A stretch of DNA of 18,073 bases from the NCBI GenBank assembly GCA_947253735.1, contig CAMYAU010000019.1, positions 1 to 18,073 of the forward strand. Reading direction: 5' to 3'. The position numbers and the translations under genes are program-made. Source of the stretch: an uncultured Varibaculum sp. (lineage in GTDB: Bacteria; Actinomycetota; Actinomycetes; Actinomycetales; Actinomycetaceae). Below, in pieces: positions 8,059 through 16,070 of the stretch (position 1 is its first letter; each line of letters opens with the position of its first letter). Under the pieces are notes generated by a model. That model was not told where the DNA came from. It did not search any database and worked only from the letters and a program-made list of their open reading frames with translations.

Positions 8059-8844
8059 TTAGGCATCTAACGGAAGATGCGGATAATCAGTATGCCAAGT
8101 TTCGCGATAATAGTCGGCCAACTGCAACTTGCTGGCGGCAGCATCATCCACAATCACCACCACATTTAAGTGATATTGCAAAATAGAGGCCGGACAAAAA
8201 GCGCTAACGGCGCCCTCTACCGTATGGGCGATCGCGTCTGCTTTCTGCTCCCCAAAAGCTAAAAGAATCGCTTGGCGAGAACGCATGATCGTAGAAAGTC
8301 CCTGAGTAATGGCTTGCCGGGGAACTTTCGCTTCATCTCCGTCAAAAAAACGCGCATTATCAGCAATGGTACGGGGGGTCAAAGTAACCACGTTAGTGGG
8401 ATTTGCCAAGCAGCCCGAGGGTTCATTAAAGCCAATGTGTCCGTCCGCGCCAATACCTAAAATCTGCAGGTCTACGCCGGAAGTGAGGGCATCTTCATAG
8501 CGGGAAGCTGACTCTTCTGGATGTGGAGAAAGTCCATCGGGGGTGTGTAGATTCGCATCCGTAAGCCCAGTTTTTTCTTCTCCCACCAATTCGCGGCGAA
8601 GAACATTGCGGTAACGTTCCGGGTGATCAGGGGCAATCCCTACATATTCATCTAGCGCCCAACCGGTACAGTTTTTTAACGTGAAATCAGTTTCCGCATG
8701 CGCTTTACGCAGCTGCGCATAGAGGCCCTCCGGGGTGGAACCGGTAGCTACGCCCAGTCTAAAACCCGGTTTTACCTGGGGGATGATGAGATTTGCTGCC
8801 AACTTGGATCCAGCTTCCGCGGTTGGAGTAATCGCAATTCGCAT
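8059..8844 (-). CDS. nagB: Glucosamine-6-phosphate deaminase
   Basis: A 261-residue cytoplasmic enzyme that converts glucosamine-6-phosphate to fructose-6-phosphate and ammonia, feeding amino sugars into glycolysis. The phosphate-binding loop GVATGSTPEGLY lies at 31-42. The catalytic residues align with a constant 7-residue offset to E. coli NagB: D65 in GWALDEY, and D134, H136 and E141 in GIGADGHIGFNEP. The lid segment SAFCPASILQYH is also present. The start is well supported, with AAAGGAG (8851-8857) 6 nt before the ATG. The gene has its own upstream region after the glgP terminator and is followed by a perfect inverted repeat. No nagA or transporter is in the window, so the source of the substrate (wall recycling or imported GlcNAc) is not shown. 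Confidence 0.96.
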   Translation of the reverse strand: MRIAITPTAEAGSKLAANLIIPQVKPGFRLGVATGSTPEGLYAQLRKAHAETDFTLKNCTGWALDEYVGIAPDHPERYRNVLRRELVGEEKTGLTDANLHTPDGLSPHPEESASRYEDALTSGVDLQILGIGADGHIGFNEPSGCLANPTNVVTLTPRTIADNARFFDGDEAKVPRQAITQGLSTIMRSRQAILLAFGEQKADAIAHTVEGAVSAFCPASILQYHLNVVVIVDDAAASKLQLADYYRETWHTDYPHLPLDA

Positions 8845-9101
8845 GTAGGTCTCCTTTAGTAGGATTTTTCCGTCTCTGGTTAGCGAAAGTAGTTGTTATT
8901 TTCTCACGTTTAGGGATATTAGTGGTGATGGCGCGCGTTAAGCGCATAAATGGTTCCTAAAAAATGCTGCTGCGGGTGGGGGAGTGTTTCCCCACCCGCA
9001 GCAATACAATATTTACAATTTTTAGCCAGGAATCCGCTAATCTTCCCTAACAGGTCACAGTAAGTATCCTTTAGTGAAAGTCTGGCTGAGTCGCCCCGGA
9101 A
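8845..9101 (-). other. nagB upstream region and glgP 3' region
   Basis: This 257-nt stretch has no credible ORF. The part next to nagB (8845-8958) should hold its promoter. I see only a small GCGC-GTTAA-GCGC dyad near 8934-8945 and no recognisable DasR/NagR-type operator. The part from 8959 to 9003 is the glgP terminator, and 9004-9101 is 3' untranslated sequence. Confidence 0.45.
8959..9003 (-). terminator. Rho-independent terminator of glgP
   Basis: The arms 8968-8981 and 8990-9003 are perfectly complementary over 14 bp (TGCTGCGGGTGGGG). Two further pairs, including one G-U, extend the stem inward to a 4-nt loop. Read on the minus strand, the stem is followed within a few bases by six T residues (plus-strand AAAAAA at 8959-8964). 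It lies about 100 nt after the glgP stop. Confidence 0.88.
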
Positions 9102-11471
9102 CTAGATCTTTTCGGGCTCAATTTTCCACACCTGACCGGCATAGTCACCGATGGTGCGGTCAGCGCTGAATCGTCCGGATTCACAAATGTTAATCCAGCA
9201 TTTGCGTGCCCATTCAATCTGGTCAGCGTAATCCAAAGCAGCTTGGTCACGCACTTCACGGTAATCGGCAAAATCTCCGAGCACATAGTAGACGTCCGCA
9301 GGTTCATAGCCGTTGGAATCCAGCAGCGAACCTAGCAGGTCATGGAAAAGACCGGTACCGCCATCATCTAAAGTGCCATCAACAAACGCGTCCAGAGTCC
9401 GTTTGAGTCCCGGAACGGTCTCGTAAAGATATCGAGGATCGTAAGTACGCCGCAGCTCCGGTAGTTCTTCCTCTTTTGCCCCGAAAATGTAGGCGTTTTC
9501 TTCACCCACTGAATCCACGATCTCTACATTCGCGCCGTCTAGAGTACCCAGACACAGCGCTCCGTTCATCATGAACTTCATATTGGAAGTTCCCGATGCC
9601 TCTTTACCGGCAGTAGAGATCTGTTCGTGAATATCAGCAGCCGGAATAATATGTTCTGCCGGGGAAACGTTGTAGTTCTCGACAAACACCACTTGGATTA
9701 TCTTTGAGACTTCCGGATCGCTAGCGATCAGTTCTCCAATAGTGTTAATCAATTTGATAATCGCTTTGGCGCGTACATAGCCCGGAGCGGCCTTAGCTCC
9801 GAAAATAAATACCCTATGTGGCCAGGGTTTTTGCGGATTATCCTTGATTCGGAAATACAAATCTAAAATATAAAGCGCATTTAGTAGCTGGCGTTTATAT
9901 TCATGCAAACGCTTAATCTGGACATCGAAAATCGCTGACGGATCAATCTTCTGCCCGGAGCGGCGCTCTAGCCATTGAGCGAAATCTCGTTTGTTGTCGG
10001 CCTTCACTCCCAGTAACTGTGCCATCAAATCTGAGTCGTCGGCCAGTTTGCGCAGGCTCTTGAGTTGATCCATATCGGTCACCCAGTCGGTAGAGCCCAG
10101 CTTTTCGGTAAGGAGACTAGCCAGACGGGGATTACACTGCTTGAGCCAGCGCCGAGGAGTAACCCCGTTAGTCTTGTTGTTGAACTTTTGCGGCCAAATC
10201 TCGTACCAGTCTTTCAGAGTCTGCCGTTTAATAATTTCGGTATGTAGGGCGGCAACCCCGTTAATGGAGAAGGCTGCGTAGCAGGCAATCCAAGCCATAT
10301 GGATCCGTCCGCCATGAATCGGCGACATGTAGTCAATACGGGCAGCATCAAAGCCCAGTGCCTCTAGCTCCATCCGGAAGCGGCGGTCAATCTCGGCTAC
10401 GATTTCTAGAATTCGGGGGAATAGTCGCTGGAAAATCGCGTATTCCCAAGTTTCTAGGGCTTCGGCCAGCACCGTGTGGTTGGTGTAGGCAAAAGTGGCC
10501 TGTACGATCTGCCAGGCATCTTCCCAATCCATACCGTGGTCATCCAGCAGAATCCGCATTAGTTCTGGAATAGCCAACACCGGGTGGGTGTCATTTAGTT
10601 GAATGCAATTGAATTTAGCGAAATCGTTCAGGTCATCGCCATGGTGCTTCATATAGTTATCCACCATGTCCTGCAGGGAGGCAGACACGAAGAAGTACTG
10701 TTGGCGTACCCGCAGCACTTTACCTTCAAAAGTAGTGTCGTTGGGGTAGAGGACCCGACAAAGGTCTGCAACCCGTTCCCGCTCGATAATCGCATCCGTG
10801 AAACGCTGCGAGTTAAAAGCCTCGTAGTCGAACTCTTCCATCGGTTCTGACTTCCACAAGCGCAAAGTATTTACGTTGTCTGTGCCATAGCCAGTAATCG
10901 GCATATCGTAGGGAATTGCCCGCACTTGCATATCTGCGAAATGCACAAAGCGTGGTTGTTCTTCACGGCGAATAACGAAGGGATAGCCTTCCTCCATCCA
11001 GGGATCCGGATGTTCACGCTGGTTTCCATTTTCGAAGGACTGTTTAAACAGACCGTAGCGGTACAAGATTCCATATCCGCGTACCGGTAGGTTCATCGTG
11101 GCGCAAGAATCCAGGAAACAGGCCGCCAGGCGCCCCAAACCTCCGTTACCGAGGGAGGCATCGTGTTCAGCCTCGAGTACATCGGTGAGGTTCATTCCGA
11201 AGGCGTTAGTGGCCTTCTTTGCTTCCTCTAGCAGTCCTAGGTTGTCCAGGTTGTTGAGCAGGGCTCTGCCCATCAGGAACTCGGCCGAGAAATAATGCTC
11301 TTGGCGTCCAGCTGCGTACTTCTCAGTGGTTTTGTCCCAGTTTTCGGCGATACGCTCAACGATCGCTTGTGACATTCCCGTCCAAAACTCCGTGGGAGTA
11401 GAGTCCTCGGCGCGACGTCCAGAAATAGAACGGGTAAATGAACCTAATGAATGGGTAAGGTTGTCTGCCAT
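9102..11471 (-). CDS. glgP: Glycogen/maltodextrin phosphorylase
   Basis: A 789-residue GT35 phosphorylase that removes glucose from alpha-1,4-glucan ends as glucose-1-phosphate. The pyridoxal-phosphate attachment motif EASGTSNMKFMMNGAL is present, with the PLP lysine at about K632. The active-site stretches LGNGGLGRLAACFLDS (from about 108) and RIHMAWIACYAAFSINGVA are also seen. The length is in the normal range, shorter at the N-terminus than animal enzymes, which carry an extra regulatory segment. The start is placed at the ATG at 11471, because AAGGAG (11479-11484) lies 7 nt upstream of it. A TTG at 11477 in the same frame would be only 1 nt from that site. The GH13 gene ends 171 nt upstream on the same strand, so the two likely cooperate in intracellular glucan breakdown. 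A clear terminator follows. Confidence 0.96.
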   Translation of the reverse strand: MADNLTHSLGSFTRSISGRRAEDSTPTEFWTGMSQAIVERIAENWDKTTEKYAAGRQEHYFSAEFLMGRALLNNLDNLGLLEEAKKATNAFGMNLTDVLEAEHDASLGNGGLGRLAACFLDSCATMNLPVRGYGILYRYGLFKQSFENGNQREHPDPWMEEGYPFVIRREEQPRFVHFADMQVRAIPYDMPITGYGTDNVNTLRLWKSEPMEEFDYEAFNSQRFTDAIIERERVADLCRVLYPNDTTFEGKVLRVRQQYFFVSASLQDMVDNYMKHHGDDLNDFAKFNCIQLNDTHPVLAIPELMRILLDDHGMDWEDAWQIVQATFAYTNHTVLAEALETWEYAIFQRLFPRILEIVAEIDRRFRMELEALGFDAARIDYMSPIHGGRIHMAWIACYAAFSINGVAALHTEIIKRQTLKDWYEIWPQKFNNKTNGVTPRRWLKQCNPRLASLLTEKLGSTDWVTDMDQLKSLRKLADDSDLMAQLLGVKADNKRDFAQWLERRSGQKIDPSAIFDVQIKRLHEYKRQLLNALYILDLYFRIKDNPQKPWPHRVFIFGAKAAPGYVRAKAIIKLINTIGELIASDPEVSKIIQVVFVENYNVSPAEHIIPAADIHEQISTAGKEASGTSNMKFMMNGALCLGTLDGANVEIVDSVGEENAYIFGAKEEELPELRRTYDPRYLYETVPGLKRTLDAFVDGTLDDGGTGLFHDLLGSLLDSNGYEPADVYYVLGDFADYREVRDQAALDYADQIEWARKCWINICESGRFSADRTIGDYAGQVWKIEPEKI

Positions 11472-11642
11472 ATTCAATCTCCTTGCAAAACTACGTTCCC
11501 AGGCTATCGGTTAAAGGTGAAAGCACCGACCAAAAACCATGTTTTTAGTAGTGGCATTAGTTACACCTTTTTCATAGGGGTTATAAAAACTGTCGGCCAG
11601 GTGTTTCTCGGGTGCGTTTACATGGTTTAGGACATAAAAACT
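11472..11642 (-). other. Spacer between the GH13 gene and glgP, with a spaced inverted repeat
   Basis: This 171-nt stretch upstream of glgP has no ORF and no clear terminator for the GH13 gene. It contains the 9-mer AAACCATGT at 11534-11542 and its exact reverse complement ACATGGTTT at 11620-11628. These could be paired regulator sites or coincidence. The glgP Shine-Dalgarno is at 11479-11484. A firm promoter cannot be assigned. Confidence 0.4.
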
Positions 11643-13376
11643 CTAAATCTCTATCCATAAAGTTTGCCCCGACGCAATTTGGTTTTCGGCGTTACCTTGC
11701 GAGGAGGGAGGAAAAGCGATCCCCGGGGTTGCCAACCGGGTTTTTGCGGTATCTGCCACAACCTCCGCCGGTAGCGGGCGGGGTCCATTCCCCAGGTTGG
11801 TTGCTACCACTACTTGTTGGCCGTTCCTCCCGGTTACTCGCAATGCTAGAACCTCTGGATCACTTTCAAGCCAGCTTGACTTGCCCATTCCTAGGCCAAG
11901 TTCACGGCGAACAGCAAGCATCCTACGGTAAAAATTCAAAGGAGAATTCGGATCAGTTTCTTGTGTTTGTACCGAGAGTTCGCCCCAATCGTCTGGTTGC
12001 GGCAACCAGGCAGGACTGGCTCCTGCAGGGGAAAATCCAAAGTTAGAGTCGGGTTCATTTGACCAAGGTAGCGGTACCCGGCAACCGTCACGTCCTCGTA
12101 CCCTGAAGTCGGAACGCTGCCAGGTGGGATCTTGTCGTGCCTCATCTGGAAGCTTGGTGGCTTCTGGGAGCCCCAGTTCTTCCCCGTTATAGAGGTAAAT
12201 AGAGCCGGGTAGACCCGCAAGGAAGGCGGTTGCCGCTAGCGCCCGGGCCAAACCGATTTCTCGATCCGGTTGCGGGTCACTTCCACCAATCCCATTGTCA
12301 GTATTTGCGCCGGTGGGGTAGCCTAAACGAGTAGCGTGGCGAACCTTGTCGTGGTTAGACAATACCCAAGTGGGAGGGGCGCCTACCGAGGCGGATGCCT
12401 TTTGGGTGCGCCGTATTACCTTACGTAGCGCTGCCGGTTCCCAATGGCAGTTAACCACCGAAAAGTTGAAAGCTTGTGACATTTCATCTTCGCGTACATA
12501 CATAGCTTCTTGCTCCGGGCTATTGACCCAGGCCTCAGCTACTAGCATCCGATCACGCCCATATTCGTCTAGCACCGCGCGCCATTCACGATAAATGTCG
12601 TGTACTCCGGGCTGGTTATAGAACGGTCCCACCTCGGGAGCGCGCCCATTATAGCTATCCGGACCGTCATAGCTCAGGCGATCTGGGCCCACTGTGTCAT
12701 CGGGTAAAGCAGGATCTTTTACTAGACCGTGCGCGACATCAACCCGGAAACCATCCACGCCGCGATCTAGCCAAAAACGCAGGTAAGAACGGAAAAAATC
12801 GTGAACTTTCGGGTTCTCCCAGTTAAAGTCAGGTTGGGAGGCGTCGAAAATATGCAGATACCACCAGTCCCGATCACTGGCTTTGCCAGTTAGCGGTTCC
12901 ACTTTCGACCAGGCAGATCCGCCGAACATAGAACCCCAATTGTTGGGAGCACTGCCGGCGCTCTGGCGGAACATATACATATCGCGCGCCGGATCCCCAG
13001 GCTCGGCGGCTAAGGCTTGTTTGAAGAGGGGGTGATCCCAAGAGGAATGATTAGGAACCACATCGATGATGGCTCTCATTCCTCGGGCATGCAGTTCGGC
13101 CAGAACCTTATCGAAAGTTTCCAGGTCACCGTAATCGGGATTGATATCCAGGTAGTCAGCGACATCGTAACCGGTGTCATGCTGGGGAGAGGGGTAAAAG
13201 GGTGAAAACCAAACTGCATCGATTCCCAGTTTTTCGAGGTAATCGATTTTCTCTAATACCCCGGCCAGGTCACCAATTCCATCCCCGTTGGAATCAGCAA
13301 ATGAACGCGGATAAACCTGGTAGATGGCGGCGCTACGCCACCACTGATCCCAGTCACATCGCTCAACGTGGCTCAT
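11643..13376 (-). CDS. GH13 alpha-glucosidase (oligo-1,6-glucosidase-like)
   Basis: A 577-residue alpha-amylase-superfamily enzyme, predicted to be cytoplasmic because it has no signal peptide, that hydrolyses short alpha-glucosides. The family regions are in order: WWRSAAIYQVYPRSF at the N-terminus, DVVPNH (105-110), QPDFNWENP (181-189), the nucleophile D213 in GFRVDVAHG, the acid/base E281 in VAEAW, and the transition-state Asp D343 in SNHD. The valine after the nucleophile and the QPDxNWENP motif point to an exo-acting alpha-glucosidase acting on isomaltose- or maltose-type oligosaccharides rather than an amylase. A subfamily such as GH13_30 is my guess. The start is well supported by AAGGAG at 13383-13388, 6 nt before the ATG. 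With glgP downstream, it likely processes glycogen or imported maltodextrin. It could alternatively be a trehalose- or sucrose-active relative. Confidence 0.9.
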   Translation of the reverse strand: MSHVERCDWDQWWRSAAIYQVYPRSFADSNGDGIGDLAGVLEKIDYLEKLGIDAVWFSPFYPSPQHDTGYDVADYLDINPDYGDLETFDKVLAELHARGMRAIIDVVPNHSSWDHPLFKQALAAEPGDPARDMYMFRQSAGSAPNNWGSMFGGSAWSKVEPLTGKASDRDWWYLHIFDASQPDFNWENPKVHDFFRSYLRFWLDRGVDGFRVDVAHGLVKDPALPDDTVGPDRLSYDGPDSYNGRAPEVGPFYNQPGVHDIYREWRAVLDEYGRDRMLVAEAWVNSPEQEAMYVREDEMSQAFNFSVVNCHWEPAALRKVIRRTQKASASVGAPPTWVLSNHDKVRHATRLGYPTGANTDNGIGGSDPQPDREIGLARALAATAFLAGLPGSIYLYNGEELGLPEATKLPDEARQDPTWQRSDFRVRGRDGCRVPLPWSNEPDSNFGFSPAGASPAWLPQPDDWGELSVQTQETDPNSPLNFYRRMLAVRRELGLGMGKSSWLESDPEVLALRVTGRNGQQVVVATNLGNGPRPLPAEVVADTAKTRLATPGIAFPPSSQGNAENQIASGQTLWIEI

Positions 13377-13476
13377 ATACTTCTCCTTAATAGTTGATTA
13401 AACAGTCTCGACTGCAATTTGGCTGGGAATATTTAGTTTTATCGCGGTTCAGACAAGAAGTTCATTCCTAGTCTTT

Positions 13477-15075
13477 CTAGTCTTCGCTACCTTTGCGGCG
13501 GCGACGACGTGCCCGGCGAGGGCGAGGTTGGCGTTGGGTGCCGGATCCTTGATGACTATCACGTTCCCGGCGGCGATCACGTCCTCCTCGTGAGCCTTTG
13601 CCTCTGCCGCCACCGGAGCGAGAATTCTGCTTTCGTCCGGAGCGTCCCCGGCGACGTCCGCGACCGCCAGTTTCCCCTAAATCTTCCAACTTTTCGGCAT
13701 CTAGACCGGCGCGTTTACGCATGGAGAGTGGCAGACGCCCGCCGGTGTCCTCGGGAATATCTAAATCGGTATAAAGGTGAGGACTGGTGTGGTAGGTTTC
13801 CACCGGTTCTTCTATCCCCAGGGAAAGCTCTTTATTTATCAGCTTCCAGCGGGGAACATCATCCCAGTCCACGAAGGTAATCGCGGTTCCGGAATTACCG
13901 GCGCGACCAGTACGTCCAATGCGGTGGATATAGGTTTTAGCGTCCTCGGGGCACTGATAGTTAATCACGTGGGTAACGTCATCAACATCAATGCCGCGGG
14001 CCGCCACATCGGTAGCTACCAGCACATCAACTTTCCCATGTCTAAAAGCTCTCAGTGCTTGTTCGCGGGCGCTTTGTCCCAGGTCTCCATGGAGAGAGGC
14101 AGAAGCGAATCCGCGTCGGTCAAGATCATCAGCTACTCGGGCAGCAGTCCGCTTGGTACGCGTGAAAATAATGCAAAGGCCGCGTTCGCGAGCCTGCAAA
14201 ATCCGAGCTACTACCTCAATTTTATTGAGGGCGTGGCAGCGGTAAATTACCTGTCTAGTTGTTTTTACTGTCGCCCCCTGGTCATCGGGATCCTGCGCCC
14301 GAATATGAGTGGGGTGTGACATATAGCGCCTGGCCAGAGCGACTACTTGGCCGGGCATAGTGGCTGAAAATAGCATAGTGTGCCGATTTGCAGGGGTGCG
14401 TGAAAGTAGCACCTCTACATCTGGAAGGAAACCCAGATCCAGCATTTCGTCGGCTTCATCTAGCACCATAGTGCGTACTGACGACAAGCTCAGATGCCCC
14501 TGTTTCATGAGGTCAATCAGCCGTCCGGGGGTGCCGACTACAATCTCGACTCCTCGTTTTAGATCCGCAATCTGGGGTTCGAAAGCGCGTCCTCCATAGA
14601 TTTCGCAAATGCGCACAGAGCGATGAGCCGCTGCCTGGGCGGTTTCCTGTGCCACCTGGATGGCCAGCTCTCGGGTGGGCAACACAATCAGAGCCTGCGG
14701 ATGGCCGGGATCTAAAAGATCTTCGTAGCCATCCTCACCTGGGCCTATCACGTCCTCAAGAACTGGGAGCGCAAACCCTAGGGTTTTACCGGTACCGGTC
14801 TTAGCTTGGCCGATAATATCGTGTCGTTGTAGCGCCACCGGCAAAGTAAGGGCTTGGATTGGGAAAGGATGTACGATTCCGGCATCTTCAAGTGCTTTAC
14901 ATAGCGGAGCTGAAACCCCAAAGTCAGCAAAAGTCTTTTCGGAAAGATCCATCGAGGAATCGCCCACCACATCGGCCTCTGCCTGCTCAATATGAGGTTC
15001 ATGGGCCGCAGATGTATCAGCAATTCCACTGGTTGGTAGATTATTTTCTTCAGTTGTCAATCGAATACCTTTCAC
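13477..15075 (-). CDS. DEAD-box ATP-dependent RNA helicase
   Basis: An RNA helicase of about 532 residues with the full motif set. The Q-motif phenylalanine and FPIQ are at 49-74, motif I AKTGTGKT at 91-98, PTRELA at about 133, and GTPGRL at 181-186. DEAD falls at 206-209, SAT at 237-239, and motifs V and VI (DVAARGID, HRIGRTGRAG) at about 356-392. The C-terminal 60-70 residues are a basic Arg/Gly-rich tail that probably binds RNA. Such proteins assist ribosome assembly and mRNA decay and are often cold-induced. The longest start is GTG at 15075, with AGGGGA about 9 nt upstream. The TTG at 15060 has AAAGG 7 nt upstream and is an equally good candidate, so the start is uncertain. The upstream leader is rich in inverted repeats. 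The gene order matches the Rv3211 (rhlE) region of mycobacteria. Confidence 0.94.
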   Translation of the reverse strand: MKGIRLTTEENNLPTSGIADTSAAHEPHIEQAEADVVGDSSMDLSEKTFADFGVSAPLCKALEDAGIVHPFPIQALTLPVALQRHDIIGQAKTGTGKTLGFALPVLEDVIGPGEDGYEDLLDPGHPQALIVLPTRELAIQVAQETAQAAAHRSVRICEIYGGRAFEPQIADLKRGVEIVVGTPGRLIDLMKQGHLSLSSVRTMVLDEADEMLDLGFLPDVEVLLSRTPANRHTMLFSATMPGQVVALARRYMSHPTHIRAQDPDDQGATVKTTRQVIYRCHALNKIEVVARILQARERGLCIIFTRTKRTAARVADDLDRRGFASASLHGDLGQSAREQALRAFRHGKVDVLVATDVAARGIDVDDVTHVINYQCPEDAKTYIHRIGRTGRAGNSGTAITFVDWDDVPRWKLINKELSLGIEEPVETYHTSPHLYTDLDIPEDTGGRLPLSMRKRAGLDAEKLEDLGETGGRGRRRGRSGRKQNSRSGGGRGKGSRGGRDRRRERDSHQGSGTQRQPRPRRARRRRRKGSED

Positions 15076-15187
15076 GGGGAGTGTTCCCCTGGAAATATGG
15101 AGGTAGCCGATCGCGAAAAATCTTGCTCTCCGCTGCGGAGGCTGGCGCGTACGCCCTAAAAAGTACTTCGTTTATGAAAACGATCGG
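15076..15187 (-). promoter_or_regulatory. Putative structured 5' leader of the DEAD-box helicase gene
   Basis: Several inverted repeats are nested directly upstream of the helicase start. An outer 7-bp pair (CCGATCG at 15107-15113 with CGATCGG at 15181-15187) encloses CTCCG-CTG-CGGAG (15128-15140), GGCG-CGTA-CGCC (15144-15155) and the palindrome AAGTACTT (15161-15168). A further hairpin, GGGGA-GTGT-TCCCC (15076-15089), touches the GTG start. A candidate minus-strand -10, TAAGAT (plus 15209-15214), with TTGTTT 19 nt upstream, would give a leader of about 125 nt. The repeats are seen; their transcription and folding are inferred. Confidence 0.45.
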
Positions 15188-15335
15188 TCAACCCGTCTTT
15201 TCTCATCCATCTTAACCTACCGTTCTCAGCGATAAACAATAAGGGTAATGCAACTTACATGTTTGCTAGCGGGCTTTTTAACTGTGAGTAGTCTTTGAAC
15301 GGGGTCAAAAGCGAGAATCAAACCCGCTGCCGCGT

Positions 15336-15341
15336 TACCCT
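15336..15341 (+). promoter_or_regulatory. Candidate -10 box for the leaderless ferritin-like gene
   Basis: TACCCT, a TANNNT box, ends 6 nt before the GTG at 15348, with no Shine-Dalgarno between. No clear -35 is found; TTGAAC at 15295-15300 is too far upstream. Confidence 0.45.
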
Positions 15342-15347
15342 AAAAGA

Positions 15348-15953
15348 GTGAGTGATGCACAGAGACTGGGACTGATCGGATACTTTACCTTGGCGATGCA
15401 GCAGCGGCTGGCAAAGGACGCTTCGCTGTGCCCCACGGTGGAGCAAGAAATCGCTTTGGGTCAAATGTCGGCCATGGCCTGGGATAACTATCAGAAGGTA
15501 GCCGGGATAAGCAAAAATATTGGGGTCGACCTGCCAGAAGAGATGAAGCAATATATGGGTTTAACCGTCCAGCTAGAGGAGCGGCTGCGCCCCACTGACT
15601 GGTATGAGCGCCTGGTTAAAAGCTTCGTGACTATCGGCGCAATGGCTGATTTTAATCGCTCGTTGACCGCGGGGCTGTCCCCGCAGGTTCAAGCCGAACT
15701 AGCTGAGGTTTCATGGGATTGTGAGCAAGAAAAATGGGCGATTCCGGTAATCACCCAGGCTTGCGCCACTCAAGAGACGGTTCCCGCACGGCTTTCTCTG
15801 TGGGGGCGGCGGGTATTGGGGGACGTGCGCTCAACTTTCCGTCAGGCCATCGTAGGGTACCCGGAACTAGCGGCAGAAGGCGGGCAAGATATTCCGGAGG
15901 AAATCAAGGAACATCACCGCGCCCGTATGGAACGTACCGGGCTGAAAGCCTGA
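15348..15953 (+). CDS. Ferritin-like fold protein, MiaE_2 type (degenerate metal site)
   Basis: A 201-residue, mostly helical soluble protein resembling the actinobacterial ferritin-like / tRNA-hydroxylase-like family (PF13794, MiaE_2). This family lies next to the rhlE-type helicase and DUF3107 in many Actinobacteria (the Rv3210c position in M. tuberculosis). Recognisable stretches are PTDWYERLVKSFVTIGAMADF (from about 82) and RLSLWGRRVLGDV (148-160), both characteristic of the group. The only histidines are H189 and H190 at the C-terminus. No ExxH motif is present, so the di-iron site expected of active ferritin-like hydroxylases seems absent. The start is a GTG, possibly leaderless. The function is unknown, and any hydroxylase label would be an over-reading. 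The gene diverges from the helicase and converges on the DUF3107 gene. Confidence 0.75.
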   Translation: MSDAQRLGLIGYFTLAMQQRLAKDASLCPTVEQEIALGQMSAMAWDNYQKVAGISKNIGVDLPEEMKQYMGLTVQLEERLRPTDWYERLVKSFVTIGAMADFNRSLTAGLSPQVQAELAEVSWDCEQEKWAIPVITQACATQETVPARLSLWGRRVLGDVRSTFRQAIVGYPELAAEGGQDIPEEIKEHHRARMERTGLKA

Positions 15954-16070
15954 GCAATCCGATCTCCGCAAAATATCGCGGTTGACGCGGGAAACACCTT
16001 AAGTCCAGCGCTCGCTAGGACGAACGTTAGGACGCCAGGTATTGCCAGGGAAATCCCTTTATCAGCGGGA

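Noticed and set aside
7986..8186. Plus-strand open frame of 66 codons across the nagB-ddh spacer.
   Set aside because: It runs through the perfect inverted repeat and into antisense of nagB, has no ribosome binding site and shows no family resemblance.
11612..12046. 144-codon plus-strand frame over the 3' part of the GH13 gene.
   Set aside because: It is antisense to a complete, well-conserved enzyme and has no ribosome binding site.
13777..14319. 180-codon plus-strand frame inside the helicase gene.
   Set aside because: It is wholly antisense to the conserved helicase core, whose motifs are intact on the other strand. The frame is a coding shadow.
15311..15327. On the minus strand GCGGG-TTTGATT-CTCGC resembles a tRNA or tmRNA T-arm.
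   Set aside because: The invariant C56 is replaced by T, and there is no matching acceptor stem, anticodon arm or CCA-like end nearby. It is probably coincidence rather than a tRNA or attachment-site remnant.
15954..16070. Search for a terminator between the convergent ferritin-like and DUF3107 genes.
   Set aside because: Only 4-bp stems such as CCGC/GCGG (15966-15981) are visible, too weak to call.
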